8,603 bases of DNA, from the NCBI GenBank assembly GCA_015478675.1, contig JADMIH010000163.1, forward strand, positions 1 to 8,603, in the 5' to 3' direction. The position numbers were made by a program, and so were the translations under genes. The notes below the pieces were generated by a model, which was given only the letters and a program-made list of their open reading frames with translations, had not been told where the DNA came from and did not search any database. This stretch comes from Chloroflexota bacterium (lineage in GTDB: Bacteria; Chloroflexota; Chloroflexia; QHBQ01; JADMIH01). This document shows, piece by piece, positions 1 to 6,388 of this stretch; the first letter of the stretch is position 1, and every line of letters begins with the position of its first letter.

Positions 1-36
1 AACCTGCGCCAGTTACGCAACCAGGAGGGATTCTAA
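1..36 (+). CDS. 3' end of upstream gene, probably the MalF-type ABC permease (partial)
   Basis: Frame 1 reads NLRQLRNQEGF and then TAA at 34-36, so an open frame enters from the left edge and stops there. The stop overlaps the next start in a TAATG junction, the arrangement of translationally coupled genes. MalF/UgpA-type permeases often end in a short charged tail of this N-x-R-x-x-R-x-Q-E type, and they usually sit directly before the MalG-type gene. The assignment therefore rests on position and a short tail only; 11 codons cannot prove the family. Confidence 0.6.
   Translation, partial: NLRQLRNQEGF
23..28 (+). promoter_or_regulatory. Strong ribosome binding site of the MalG-type permease
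   Basis: AGGAGG lies 7 bases before the ATG at 36, inside the last codons of the upstream gene. It fixes the start of the permease. Together with the TAATG overlap it indicates coupled translation of two permease subunits. Confidence 0.8.
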
Positions 37-1184
37 TGGCCGTCGCACAGCCCCGCACAGCAACCGCCCAGCCCCGCGTCGCTCTTGCTCCGGCCCCACG
101 CCGCAAAAGGAACACGGGGAGTATCATGGTGAACGTCGTGCTCCTTCTAATATGTGTCGTGTGGACGATTCCAACGTTAGGTCTGCTCATATCTTCATTT
201 CGGACCCGAGACAACATTGCCACCACCGGGTGGTGGACTGTGGTACCGCACCCCGACTGGGTTACCACCAGCCAGCTTCAGTTGCAAACGGGGATTGCCC
301 TTGACAAGCCTTTGCAAGTAGCTGGAACTGCTGTTACCGATGATCAATTAATTGCAGGATATACCCTGCCGGATGGCAGACGCGTGAAGTGGGCTAATCG
401 CCGCTCGCGGCTCGTCAACGTGCAAGAAAAGCAGGTAGTATCCAACGCCAACTTCAGCTTGAGCAACTATGCCAGTGTGTTGACAGGTGGGCAATATACC
501 TACAAGGACCCTAACGGCAGTGTCACGACCGAGCAGGGCAATAATATGGGTGGGGCCTTCATCAGCACCCTCACAGTGGCGATACCTGCAACAGTGATCC
601 CGATATTACTGGCCGCCTTCGCTGCTCATGCTTTCGCCTGGATGCGCTTCCCAGGGCGCAGAGTGCTATTCGGCCTGGTGGTTGCGCTGCTTGTAGTGCC
701 GCTCCAGGTGGCTTTGATCCCGGTGCTGCGTGCGTACACTTCGCTCGATATCAATGGCACGTTCCTGGCCGTCTGGCTGGCGCATACCGGCTTCGGCCTG
801 CCGCTGGCAACATATTTGCTCTTTAACTATATCAGCCAACTGCCGCGCGACCTATTCGAGTCGGCGTATATAGATGGCGCATCGCCTTTCACCGTCTTCA
901 CGCGGCTGGTGCTGCCCCTCTCAGTGCCGGCTCTCGCTTCGTTCGCCATCTTCCAGTTCCTGTGGGTCTGGAATGATTACCTGGTGTCGCTGATCTTCCT
1001 CGGCTCGCAACCGGGGAAGCAGGTGCTGACGATGCGGCTGGCCGACATAGTAGGCTCGCGGGGGCAAGACTGGCAGCTGCTGACGGCAGGCGCATTCATT
1101 TCGATGATTATACCGCTCGCCGTTTTCTTCGCCCTCCAGCGTTACTTCGTGCGCGGCCTGCTGGCGGGCTCGGTCAAGGGTTAG
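36..1184 (+). CDS. Carbohydrate ABC transporter permease, MalG type
   Basis: Inner-membrane subunit of a binding-protein-dependent sugar importer (BPD_transp_1 family); it pairs with a MalF-type permease and docks onto the ATPase. The 382-residue protein has a basic Ala/Pro-rich cytoplasmic tail (1-28), TM1 at about 30-53, then helices at about 172-199, 208-230, 242-265, 297-320 and 350-370. The EAA loop that contacts the ATPase is clear at 275-294 (ESAYIDGASPF...LVLP). The C-terminal QRYFVRGLLAGSVKG is typical of MalG-type permeases, which usually have about 270-300 residues. The surplus lies between TM1 and TM2, where about 100 residues (55-170) precede or surround the usual NFSLSNYASVL segment; this part should be extracytoplasmic. 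The start is fixed by AGGAGG at 23-28. The sugar cannot be read from the sequence. Confidence 0.93.
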   Translation: MAVAQPRTATAQPRVALAPAPRRKRNTGSIMVNVVLLLICVVWTIPTLGLLISSFRTRDNIATTGWWTVVPHPDWVTTSQLQLQTGIALDKPLQVAGTAVTDDQLIAGYTLPDGRRVKWANRRSRLVNVQEKQVVSNANFSLSNYASVLTGGQYTYKDPNGSVTTEQGNNMGGAFISTLTVAIPATVIPILLAAFAAHAFAWMRFPGRRVLFGLVVALLVVPLQVALIPVLRAYTSLDINGTFLAVWLAHTGFGLPLATYLLFNYISQLPRDLFESAYIDGASPFTVFTRLVLPLSVPALASFAIFQFLWVWNDYLVSLIFLGSQPGKQVLTMRLADIVGSRGQDWQLLTAGAFISMIIPLAVFFALQRYFVRGLLAGSVKG

Positions 1185-1196
1185 AAGGGGGTTGCT

Positions 1197-1508
1197 ATGG
1201 ATAACGAACTCAAGAAAACGTTCCAGCATCTGGATGAGGTGGAAAGAGTGTACGCCCCGGAGGAGCTACCTGCCGGTGCTCCGGAGAAGCGGCGTGTGCA
1301 GTTAGATGAAGAAGGCGCGGGCAATACGGACGCCTCTCTACTCGATGAGCCGCCCTCTGCGGCACCTGTCGCGGCGGGTACGACTCCAAGCTCGGTGATG
1401 GCACCCCCAAATATCGGGCAGGAGGAACACGGGGGCGCACCTGGCGACCCTGAAACTCAGGCACGTTACCCTATCGGCACAGATGAACAGGAGGGCAGCG
1501 AAGGATAG
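1197..1508 (+). CDS. Small acidic, probably disordered hypothetical protein
   Basis: This 103-residue protein belongs to no family I recognise. It starts 12 bases after the permease stop, with AAGGGGG (1185-1191) as ribosome binding site, so it is probably cotranscribed as the last gene of the ABC operon. The N-terminus (MDNELKKTFQHLDEVERVY) could form one amphipathic helix. The rest is rich in Glu, Asp, Pro, Ala and Gly, with almost no hydrophobic clusters, no Cys and no signal peptide. It is therefore probably a soluble, unstructured cytoplasmic protein. The good ribosome binding site and operon position support a real gene, but low sequence complexity leaves some doubt. Confidence 0.6.
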   Translation: MDNELKKTFQHLDEVERVYAPEELPAGAPEKRRVQLDEEGAGNTDASLLDEPPSAAPVAAGTTPSSVMAPPNIGQEEHGGAPGDPETQARYPIGTDEQEGSEG

Positions 1509-1520
1509 CGACACTGTCGC
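1508..1520 (+). terminator. Small hairpin at the end of the ABC operon
   Basis: GCGACA-c-TGTCGC is a perfect inverted repeat that begins at the last base of the stop codon of the small acidic protein. A slightly T-rich run (gttgtgt) follows, but there is no real U-tract. It could help end the transcript, though it is too short to be called a confident intrinsic terminator. Confidence 0.3.
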
Positions 1521-1664
1521 GTTGTGTACCAGTTCTTGTCAGGAGCTGCTTGCACCAGCCGTATCCGGATAACCCAAGACCCATCCTCCTGCCTCCCTCC
1601 CTGTGGGAAGGGGTTGAGCAAAGCAGGGCACTAGCATTGTACAAAGGCAGGACCCACCCCCTAA

Positions 1665-1688
1665 CCCCCTCCCACACGTGGGAGGGGG
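1665..1688. terminator. C/G-rich palindrome between convergent genes
   Basis: CCCCCTCCCAC and GTGGGAGGGGG form an 11-bp perfect inverted repeat around two bases (AC); a real hairpin would open the innermost pair. It lies between convergent genes and could end transcription from either side. It lacks a T-run and is probably part of the repeat element, so the terminator role is a guess. Confidence 0.4.
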
Positions 1689-1705
1689 AACTCTTATCAG
1701 GAGAG

Positions 1706-1724
1706 ATTAGGGGACACCCCTAAT
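1706..1724. terminator. Palindrome ATTAGGGG-aca-CCCCTAAT downstream of the large gene
   Basis: Perfect 8-bp arms with a 3-base loop, about 63 bases beyond the end of the - strand gene at 1788. The arm CCCCTAAT equals part of the right terminal repeat at 6278-6285, so this may be a nested fragment of the repeat family. It may also act as a terminator for the - strand transcript, although no U-tract follows. Confidence 0.4.
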
Positions 1725-1787
1725 ACCCCGTCAGGGCAAGGCCCCTGCACCCCTACTCTGAACGTTTACAACCTGATGCGGACTTGC

Positions 1788-4700
1788 TCATTTGGCCGCG
1801 CTGAATACCACAGCTGTGTTGGCCTGCGGGTAGAGCACAATAAAGCTGCCCTGGCCCGCCTGGGCTATACCGGCGGGCACAAGCTGAGCGCTATCCTTCA
1901 TATAAGTCCAGCGACGCAATTCTTTGCCTGTGGCGCTGTACATCACTACAGCCTGGCTCTCACGCTCCGTCACCAGCACGTTGCCTGCATCGTCTCCTAC
2001 CAGGCGATTGCCATCGCGGGCTACGCTGGCGCCCATCGGCCATGCCGCCAACGGTTTGAGGTCCTTGCCGAAAGTTTGCACACGGCTGTTACCTATATCC
2101 GCTATATAAAGTGTGCCTTGCGGCGACTCCCACACGCCGGCAGGCTCTATGAACTGGCCTGGTGCGTTCCCCCTGCTCCCCACTGTGGTTAGCAAGGTTC
2201 CCTCTGGGCTTACCTTCAACACCCTGGCGTTGCCTGTATCAGTAACCCACAAGTTGCCGTCCTGCGACCTAGCCAGCCCACGCGGGAAGTAGCAGTCGCA
2301 AATATGTGTGCGCTGTGGCGAGCTTCCAGCCAGGGCATAGCTCACAACATCTCCGGTCGAGGCATCGAGGAGCAGCAAACGGTCGTTCACTATAAGTAAG
2401 GCAGAGCCTTCAGCCATAGGCTTGCCGCCTTTGCCCTGTGCTACCCACGTGTTAAGCGCTTTACCGCCAGGGTCAAACTTGTGGATAATGCCATCCTTAT
2501 CAGTGTAGATGTAGAAGTTTCCGCTGCTGTCAACGGCAGCCGCCTGTGGCATATTCAGAGCGTCGGAGCCATCTCCTATCGTGATGACAGGGGTTAGAGC
2601 CTGGGCGGGCAGCTGGGGCGGCGCAGAAGTAGCCACCGCGATGGGCGTCAACATAGCTCCCGGCAAGGTAGTGGGAGCAGGCGCAGGGGTTGGCCCGCTC
2701 CAACTTTGCGCGGGGGCGTTATTGACCCAGACAGAACCATTAGCCTCGGCCAGAGTGGGCCAGCCTCCGCTTTCGGGTTTGGTCGGGTAAGATCCCATCT
2801 CAGGCCATAAAAAGGCCGAGGGAATTATCGAGCGGCTGGACCCCGGAGGAGTCCAGTAGAGGTACATATGGGAGAAATTATCAAGGTCCTTGTAATCGAG
2901 CCGTATTCTGTGCCACCCGGCTGTGAGGGTGGCCTGCGCTTCCTGAGCATTATTCGGCTGGTTATTCGTTATTACCTCTTTGCCGTCCAGGAAAAGCTGT
3001 GATGTGCTCAACTGTTCGGTAGCCAAGCCATAGAGCCCCGCAGTTGGAACATACAGGCGACCCGACCATTCGGCGGTGTATGGCCTCTGGAGAGGCGTTT
3101 GCTGGAAGTAGAAAGAGATTACAGGGTCAACGCGCCCAGCCTCCGGTTGAGCGGTGAACCCGGTCCCCTTGCGGAAAAGAGCTGTCAACCCGCGCGGCTC
3201 AATCTTGCGCGGGTCGAAGAGGTTGGCGGCGGGGATTGGCTGCGGCGCTGCGCCGGTAGGCGACCACATCAGGCGGGATATACCTGTGGCACTTTTCACC
3301 GTGTCGGTGACAACTATACTATGCAAGCCTGTACCCAGTGTGATCGGCTTTGTGCCGGTTATCACATAACCATCCACAAGTAGCGAGGCCTGCCCGCTCG
3401 CGCCTTGCATCTGGAAGGTATAGCTGCCGTAACTTGGCGCTTGAAGGGTGGCGGTCATGCGTAAAGTTCCCGGCTTGCCGCCCTGTGCGCCCCAGTTGTA
3501 TTCCAGAGTTTGCAGCGTCTTCTCTTCGCGAGGCACATCGGAGCCGGCATTGTATAGAGTGGCATGCACCCCGCTCAACGCTGACAGATCGGTTGACGTT
3601 ATGAAAACGGTGTACATCAGAGGATCGTTGCTTGAAGGAGCCAGCAGAGGCTGCACGGTAGCATGCGGGTATGCCCTCTTTATAGCGGCGAGATCGGCGG
3701 AGGAAGGTGGATCAAGGGCGAGAACTGCTCCTCTTCCAGGCTTGAGCGGTATCTGATACATGCCCAGCCATTCTACAGTGTTGGCGTTGGGTGCCAGGTA
3801 CCGGCTGGGAGGCAGGTTGAAGTAGACAGGGCTGACGTAAACATCGTATTGACTACTATACTGTGCGAGAACTCGGGCTGCCTCCCCTTCTGCGCTGTAC
3901 ATATCCTGCCAGACGCTGCGGTCATTGACCTGCACCTGGAAATACTTATCAAGGTTCATAGCCCCGGCCCATGCGACCACGACAAGCACCCCGATAACGC
4001 TTACAGTTATCGCCAGTTTGCGGCGCGAAGGCGAAACTTGAGCAAGAACGTTTACAGGTTCAGCGGCTGCGGAAACGGGAGTAGCCGCCCTTGTAGTGTG
4101 AACACGCACCGGTAAAGTAGTAGTCACACTGGGGGTGCGCGTACTGACGGGAAGAGTGGTGGAAGGCCCCGGTAGTGCGCCCCGGAAAATCCCTATCCTC
4201 TTGCGGAGTGGCATCGCAACGGCCAGGTCCGGTGCTACTGCTGCCGATGTATGAGTGATAGCGCGGCTTATTAGCTGCCAGAACTCCCCTGAGAAGATAC
4301 CCGCGATGAACGCGGTTACTACGCTGTTCTCTACGGTGCGATTGCCCTGAGGCGCTTCAAAGAGGAGGGAAAGAACGCCCCCTGAGAGAGCCGCCGCGAA
4401 CCAGACTACAGGAAAGAAATATTGCCAGCGCCAGCTCCTATAGATACAGCTCCCCAGCCCGGCGAAGAAGAGCGCCGCGGTCAGCCAGTCGAGCATAGGC
4501 GAGTTGGGAAGGTTGTGCCGCCCATTCCGGTCGCCCTGGAAGTTGAACATGAGCATATGTTTGTTGAAGCTGTCGCTCAGAGCGTTAGGGTCGCCGCCGC
4601 TGCCTTCCTGGCTGAATATTGTTACCGTACTTACACGGCTGTTAAAGTCGCCGGGCCTTTGCAAGGCAAATATGTCCAGCGGTACGGAGGCGAGTAGCGC

Positions 4701-5939
4701 GCCGAGAACAAAGACCACCAGCCCCACGCGCACTGTGCGCGCCAGGCGCATTCGCCCCGTGATCAGGCGGTGCGCCAGCAGCGCCAGCAGCACAAAAGGT
4801 ATGAGTCGCGCGATGTAGTAAGTCTGTAGCCCCAGGCCGAGCAATACGCCCGCGCCCGCGTAATAGCCGAGCCTGCCTGTGCGTAACGCCTGCACCACGC
4901 AGAGTAGAACCCCCACGTCGAGGGCGACAGTGAAGATGCTTATCAATCCAATGCGGCTGAAGGTGATGTTCCACGCCGAAAACACTAATAATCCTGCTGC
5001 CGAGACGCCAACGCGCCAACCGTAGAGCCTCGAGCCCAGCAGATAGATCATCGGCACTGTGATTGAGCCTGCCAGAGCGGGCAGCAGGCGCAACCCCCAA
5101 ACCGTCGAGCCAAAAATGCTGGTAACTATCCCCAGCAAATATAAGTAAAGTGCGCCAAATTGTACGGTAGAAGCGATAAACACACGGTGGACACCGTTAG
5201 GGGAAAGTAACTCTCTGGCGAACACGCCGTAGTTAGCCTCGTCAAACCAGAGGCCAGGCGGCGCACTGTCCAGATTCGGCAGGCGCACGATCAGCGCGAG
5301 AGCCAGTAGCCCAGCCATAACAAGCCATTCTGTTCTCCTGGAAAGGCGGCCTCGCGGCATGGCGTTTTCTGCTTCGAGTTGGCTCTGTGTGACGGGTGTA
5401 TTTCGCTCCCAGATGATGAAGGCAGCCGCGAAGAGAAGCAGGCTAGCTATATAGAGCAGCCACGACCCTGTGTTTACCAACCAGGGGGGCGCGGGAGTGG
5501 TATCGCCAGATGCGTTGAGGCTAATGAAAAGCGGTACGCTGGAAAGGGCACATGCTATCGCCAGGCCGATGAGCGCTACAAAAGCCAGGCGCGTTGAATT
5601 GCGCATGGCGCGGAGATTCCTCAGGAAGAAGAGAGGAGGGGCATCCAACAAGCGGGGCACGGGCCACACTGCCGCCACGAAGAGGAGAGCCGCCAGGCCA
5701 AACAAGACCCAACTGGCGCCGGGAGGGGCTGCTAGCCCACTAATGCGCACGTCCTCTGCCTGCTTTTCGCCGAGAAGGGCAAAGGCAACTGCCGTTACGC
5801 CAAGCAGCCAGCGACCCCTCAGCATAGAAGCCCAGCGTGTGCGCCGGTCGTCGTGATTGGCAGCTATTCCACCGTGTAGATGGCTGCTGTTGGGTGCGGT
5901 TGCTGAGCTTTCGGGGGGAGGTTGTACGCTGTTACTCAT
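1788..5939 (-). CDS. Membrane glycosyltransferase (GT39/PMT_2 type) fused to two PA14 modules and an NHL beta-propeller
   Basis: A 1383-residue integral membrane protein. Residues 1-40 are polar. About 15 hydrophobic segments fill 45-557. The large loop after the fifth carries WFDEANYG (D233-E234), the acidic pair that forms the catalytic site in GT-C enzymes using polyprenyl-phosphate sugars. HNLPNSPMLDW (about 475-485) is also typical of bacterial GT39 relatives. A Thr/Pro linker (558-640) leads to one more helix (642-662) and an extracytoplasmic domain. Then come two PA14-like beta modules (about 788-910 and 915-1040; LFLDGKEV and HRIRLDYKD are typical of the second), a Pro/Ala linker (1065-1117) and NHL-type repeats to the end (e.g. 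NLWVTDTGNARVLKV, TLYIADIGNSRVQTF). Inferred role: sugar transfer to a surface polymer or protein, with carbohydrate- or wall-binding modules outside. The ATG at 5939 is preferred; the frame continues to a TTG at 6074, but the added 45 residues are Cys-rich and unlike a transferase N-terminus. No strong ribosome binding site is seen. Acceptor and donor are unknown. Confidence 0.87.
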   Translation of the reverse strand: MSNSVQPPPESSATAPNSSHLHGGIAANHDDRRTRWASMLRGRWLLGVTAVAFALLGEKQAEDVRISGLAAPPGASWVLFGLAALLFVAAVWPVPRLLDAPPLFFLRNLRAMRNSTRLAFVALIGLAIACALSSVPLFISLNASGDTTPAPPWLVNTGSWLLYIASLLLFAAAFIIWERNTPVTQSQLEAENAMPRGRLSRRTEWLVMAGLLALALIVRLPNLDSAPPGLWFDEANYGVFARELLSPNGVHRVFIASTVQFGALYLYLLGIVTSIFGSTVWGLRLLPALAGSITVPMIYLLGSRLYGWRVGVSAAGLLVFSAWNITFSRIGLISIFTVALDVGVLLCVVQALRTGRLGYYAGAGVLLGLGLQTYYIARLIPFVLLALLAHRLITGRMRLARTVRVGLVVFVLGALLASVPLDIFALQRPGDFNSRVSTVTIFSQEGSGGDPNALSDSFNKHMLMFNFQGDRNGRHNLPNSPMLDWLTAALFFAGLGSCIYRSWRWQYFFPVVWFAAALSGGVLSLLFEAPQGNRTVENSVVTAFIAGIFSGEFWQLISRAITHTSAAVAPDLAVAMPLRKRIGIFRGALPGPSTTLPVSTRTPSVTTTLPVRVHTTRAATPVSAAAEPVNVLAQVSPSRRKLAITVSVIGVLVVVAWAGAMNLDKYFQVQVNDRSVWQDMYSAEGEAARVLAQYSSQYDVYVSPVYFNLPPSRYLAPNANTVEWLGMYQIPLKPGRGAVLALDPPSSADLAAIKRAYPHATVQPLLAPSSNDPLMYTVFITSTDLSALSGVHATLYNAGSDVPREEKTLQTLEYNWGAQGGKPGTLRMTATLQAPSYGSYTFQMQGASGQASLLVDGYVITGTKPITLGTGLHSIVVTDTVKSATGISRLMWSPTGAAPQPIPAANLFDPRKIEPRGLTALFRKGTGFTAQPEAGRVDPVISFYFQQTPLQRPYTAEWSGRLYVPTAGLYGLATEQLSTSQLFLDGKEVITNNQPNNAQEAQATLTAGWHRIRLDYKDLDNFSHMYLYWTPPGSSRSIIPSAFLWPEMGSYPTKPESGGWPTLAEANGSVWVNNAPAQSWSGPTPAPAPTTLPGAMLTPIAVATSAPPQLPAQALTPVITIGDGSDALNMPQAAAVDSSGNFYIYTDKDGIIHKFDPGGKALNTWVAQGKGGKPMAEGSALLIVNDRLLLLDASTGDVVSYALAGSSPQRTHICDCYFPRGLARSQDGNLWVTDTGNARVLKVSPEGTLLTTVGSRGNAPGQFIEPAGVWESPQGTLYIADIGNSRVQTFGKDLKPLAAWPMGASVARDGNRLVGDDAGNVLVTERESQAVVMYSATGKELRRWTYMKDSAQLVPAGIAQAGQGSFIVLYPQANTAVVFSAAK

Positions 5940-5951
5940 CTTTGCGAAGTG

Positions 5952-5968
5952 GGCAAGCTCTTCTTGCC
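5952..5968 (-). promoter_or_regulatory. Hairpin in the leader of the glycosyltransferase gene
   Basis: GGCAAG and CTTGCC form a perfect 6-bp stem around a 5-base loop, 12 bases upstream of the ATG at 5939. No clear Shine-Dalgarno sequence lies between hairpin and start, so the structure may influence ribosome access. This is inferred from sequence alone. Confidence 0.3.
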
Positions 5969-6125
5969 TGTTGCTTTGCGCAGAACATGTGCGCTGCAAG
6001 CAGATGCAATATGCGACTTTCCCGGCTGTGTAGTACGGCCTGGATAGCACACGTTCGGGCAACGGGACACGCAAATACCCGTATCTCTATAGGGTATCAA
6101 CCGCAGCCATGCAAAGCCGCACCAC

Positions 6126-6155
6126 ATTGTACCTGAAAGGTGTGCCGCTTGCCAA
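6126..6155 (-). promoter_or_regulatory. Sigma-70-like promoter for the glycosyltransferase gene
   Basis: Read on the - strand: TTGGCA (6155-6150), an 18-base spacer and TACAAT (6131-6126). Each box matches the consensus in 5 of 6 bases. Transcription would start near 6119, giving a leader of about 180 bases before the ATG at 5939. A second, weaker candidate (TTGATA-17-TATTTG) lies closer to the gene, within 6070-6105. The -35 box is only 14 bases from the end of the mobile element at 6169. Confidence 0.45.
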
Positions 6156-6168
6156 TGATGCCCCGCGC

Positions 6169-6297
6169 GTAAGTGTTCAGAGTTGGGGTTGAGCAATCTT
6201 CAAGGCGTATCCTGCGGGGGTGCGCCCTCACCCCCAACCCCCTCTCCCATGAAGGGAGAGGGGGCTATGCCCCTGCACCCCTAATCTGAACACTTAC
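6169..6297. mobile_element. 129-bp MITE-like element with GTAA termini and an 8-bp target duplication
   Basis: The left end (6169-6188) and the reverse complement of the right end (6278-6297) match in 18 of 20 bases, both beginning GTAAGTGTTCAGA. The flanks are CCCCGCGC (6161-6168) and GCCCGCGC (6298-6305), which match in 7 of 8 bases and look like a target-site duplication with one later mutation. Termini starting GTAA and 8-bp duplications are features of the IS66 family, so mobilisation in trans by an IS66-like transposase is a reasonable guess. The element has no coding capacity. Inside is an 11-bp perfect C/G-rich hairpin. A related, incomplete copy is at 1610-1769. Confidence 0.75.
6238..6264. 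repeat. Perfect 11-bp hairpin inside the MITE-like element
   Basis: CCCCCTCTCCC (6238-6248), loop ATGAA, then GGGAGAGGGGG (6254-6264). It forms the same style of C/G-rich stem as 1665-1688. A transcript crossing it in either direction would fold strongly. It lies upstream of the promoter at 6126-6155 and downstream of the - strand glutaredoxin gene, so it could also insulate the two. Confidence 0.6.
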
Positions 6298-6315
6298 GCC
6301 CGCGCTGTTCATAAA

Positions 6316-6372
6316 CTCACCGCAGGGAGCGCAGAGCACCTCCGCTAGCAACTCTACACTCTTTGTGGTGAG
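6316..6372. repeat. Spaced inverted repeat downstream of the glutaredoxin gene
   Basis: CTCACCGCA (6316-6324) and TGTGGTGAG (6364-6372) are complementary in 8 of 9 positions, separated by 39 bases. They lie just beyond the stop of the - strand glutaredoxin gene and could be part of a 3' end structure. No U-tract is seen and the loop is long, so the function is uncertain. I see no other feature in 6298-6388. Confidence 0.25.
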
Positions 6373-6388
6373 CTATTGTTCTAACCTG

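Larger units (their letters stand above)
1610..1769. repeat. Degenerate relative of the 6169-6297 repeat element
   Basis: The last 28 bases (1742-1769, CCCCTGCACCCCTA...GTTTAC) match the right end of the element at 6270-6297 in 25 of 28 positions and in the same orientation. GGGGTTGAGCAA at 1610-1621 matches 6185-6196 exactly. Between these anchors lie C/G-rich hairpins of the same style. No matching left terminal repeat precedes 1610, so this looks like a decayed or rearranged copy. It fills most of the gap between the convergent genes ending at 1508 and 1788. Confidence 0.65.

Noticed and set aside
1562..1571. Palindrome TATCCGGATA as an operator
   Set aside because: It stands alone, far from any start, in the gap between convergent genes. 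A 10-base palindrome is easily found by chance.
1509..1787. CRISPR array or tandem repeats
   Set aside because: The C/G-rich hairpins are not evenly spaced and have no conserved repeat length or spacers; they fit a decayed mobile element.
3663..4115. + strand ORF of 150 residues inside the large gene
   Set aside because: It is antisense to the helix and domain region of the glycosyltransferase and its translation shows no recognisable pattern. The other + strand frames between 1776 and 5856 were rejected for the same reason.
5940..6074. N-terminal extension of the glycosyltransferase to a TTG at 6074
   Set aside because: The extra 45 residues are Cys-rich and unlike any transferase N-terminus, TTG is a rare start, and the ATG at 5939 begins a normal polar tail.
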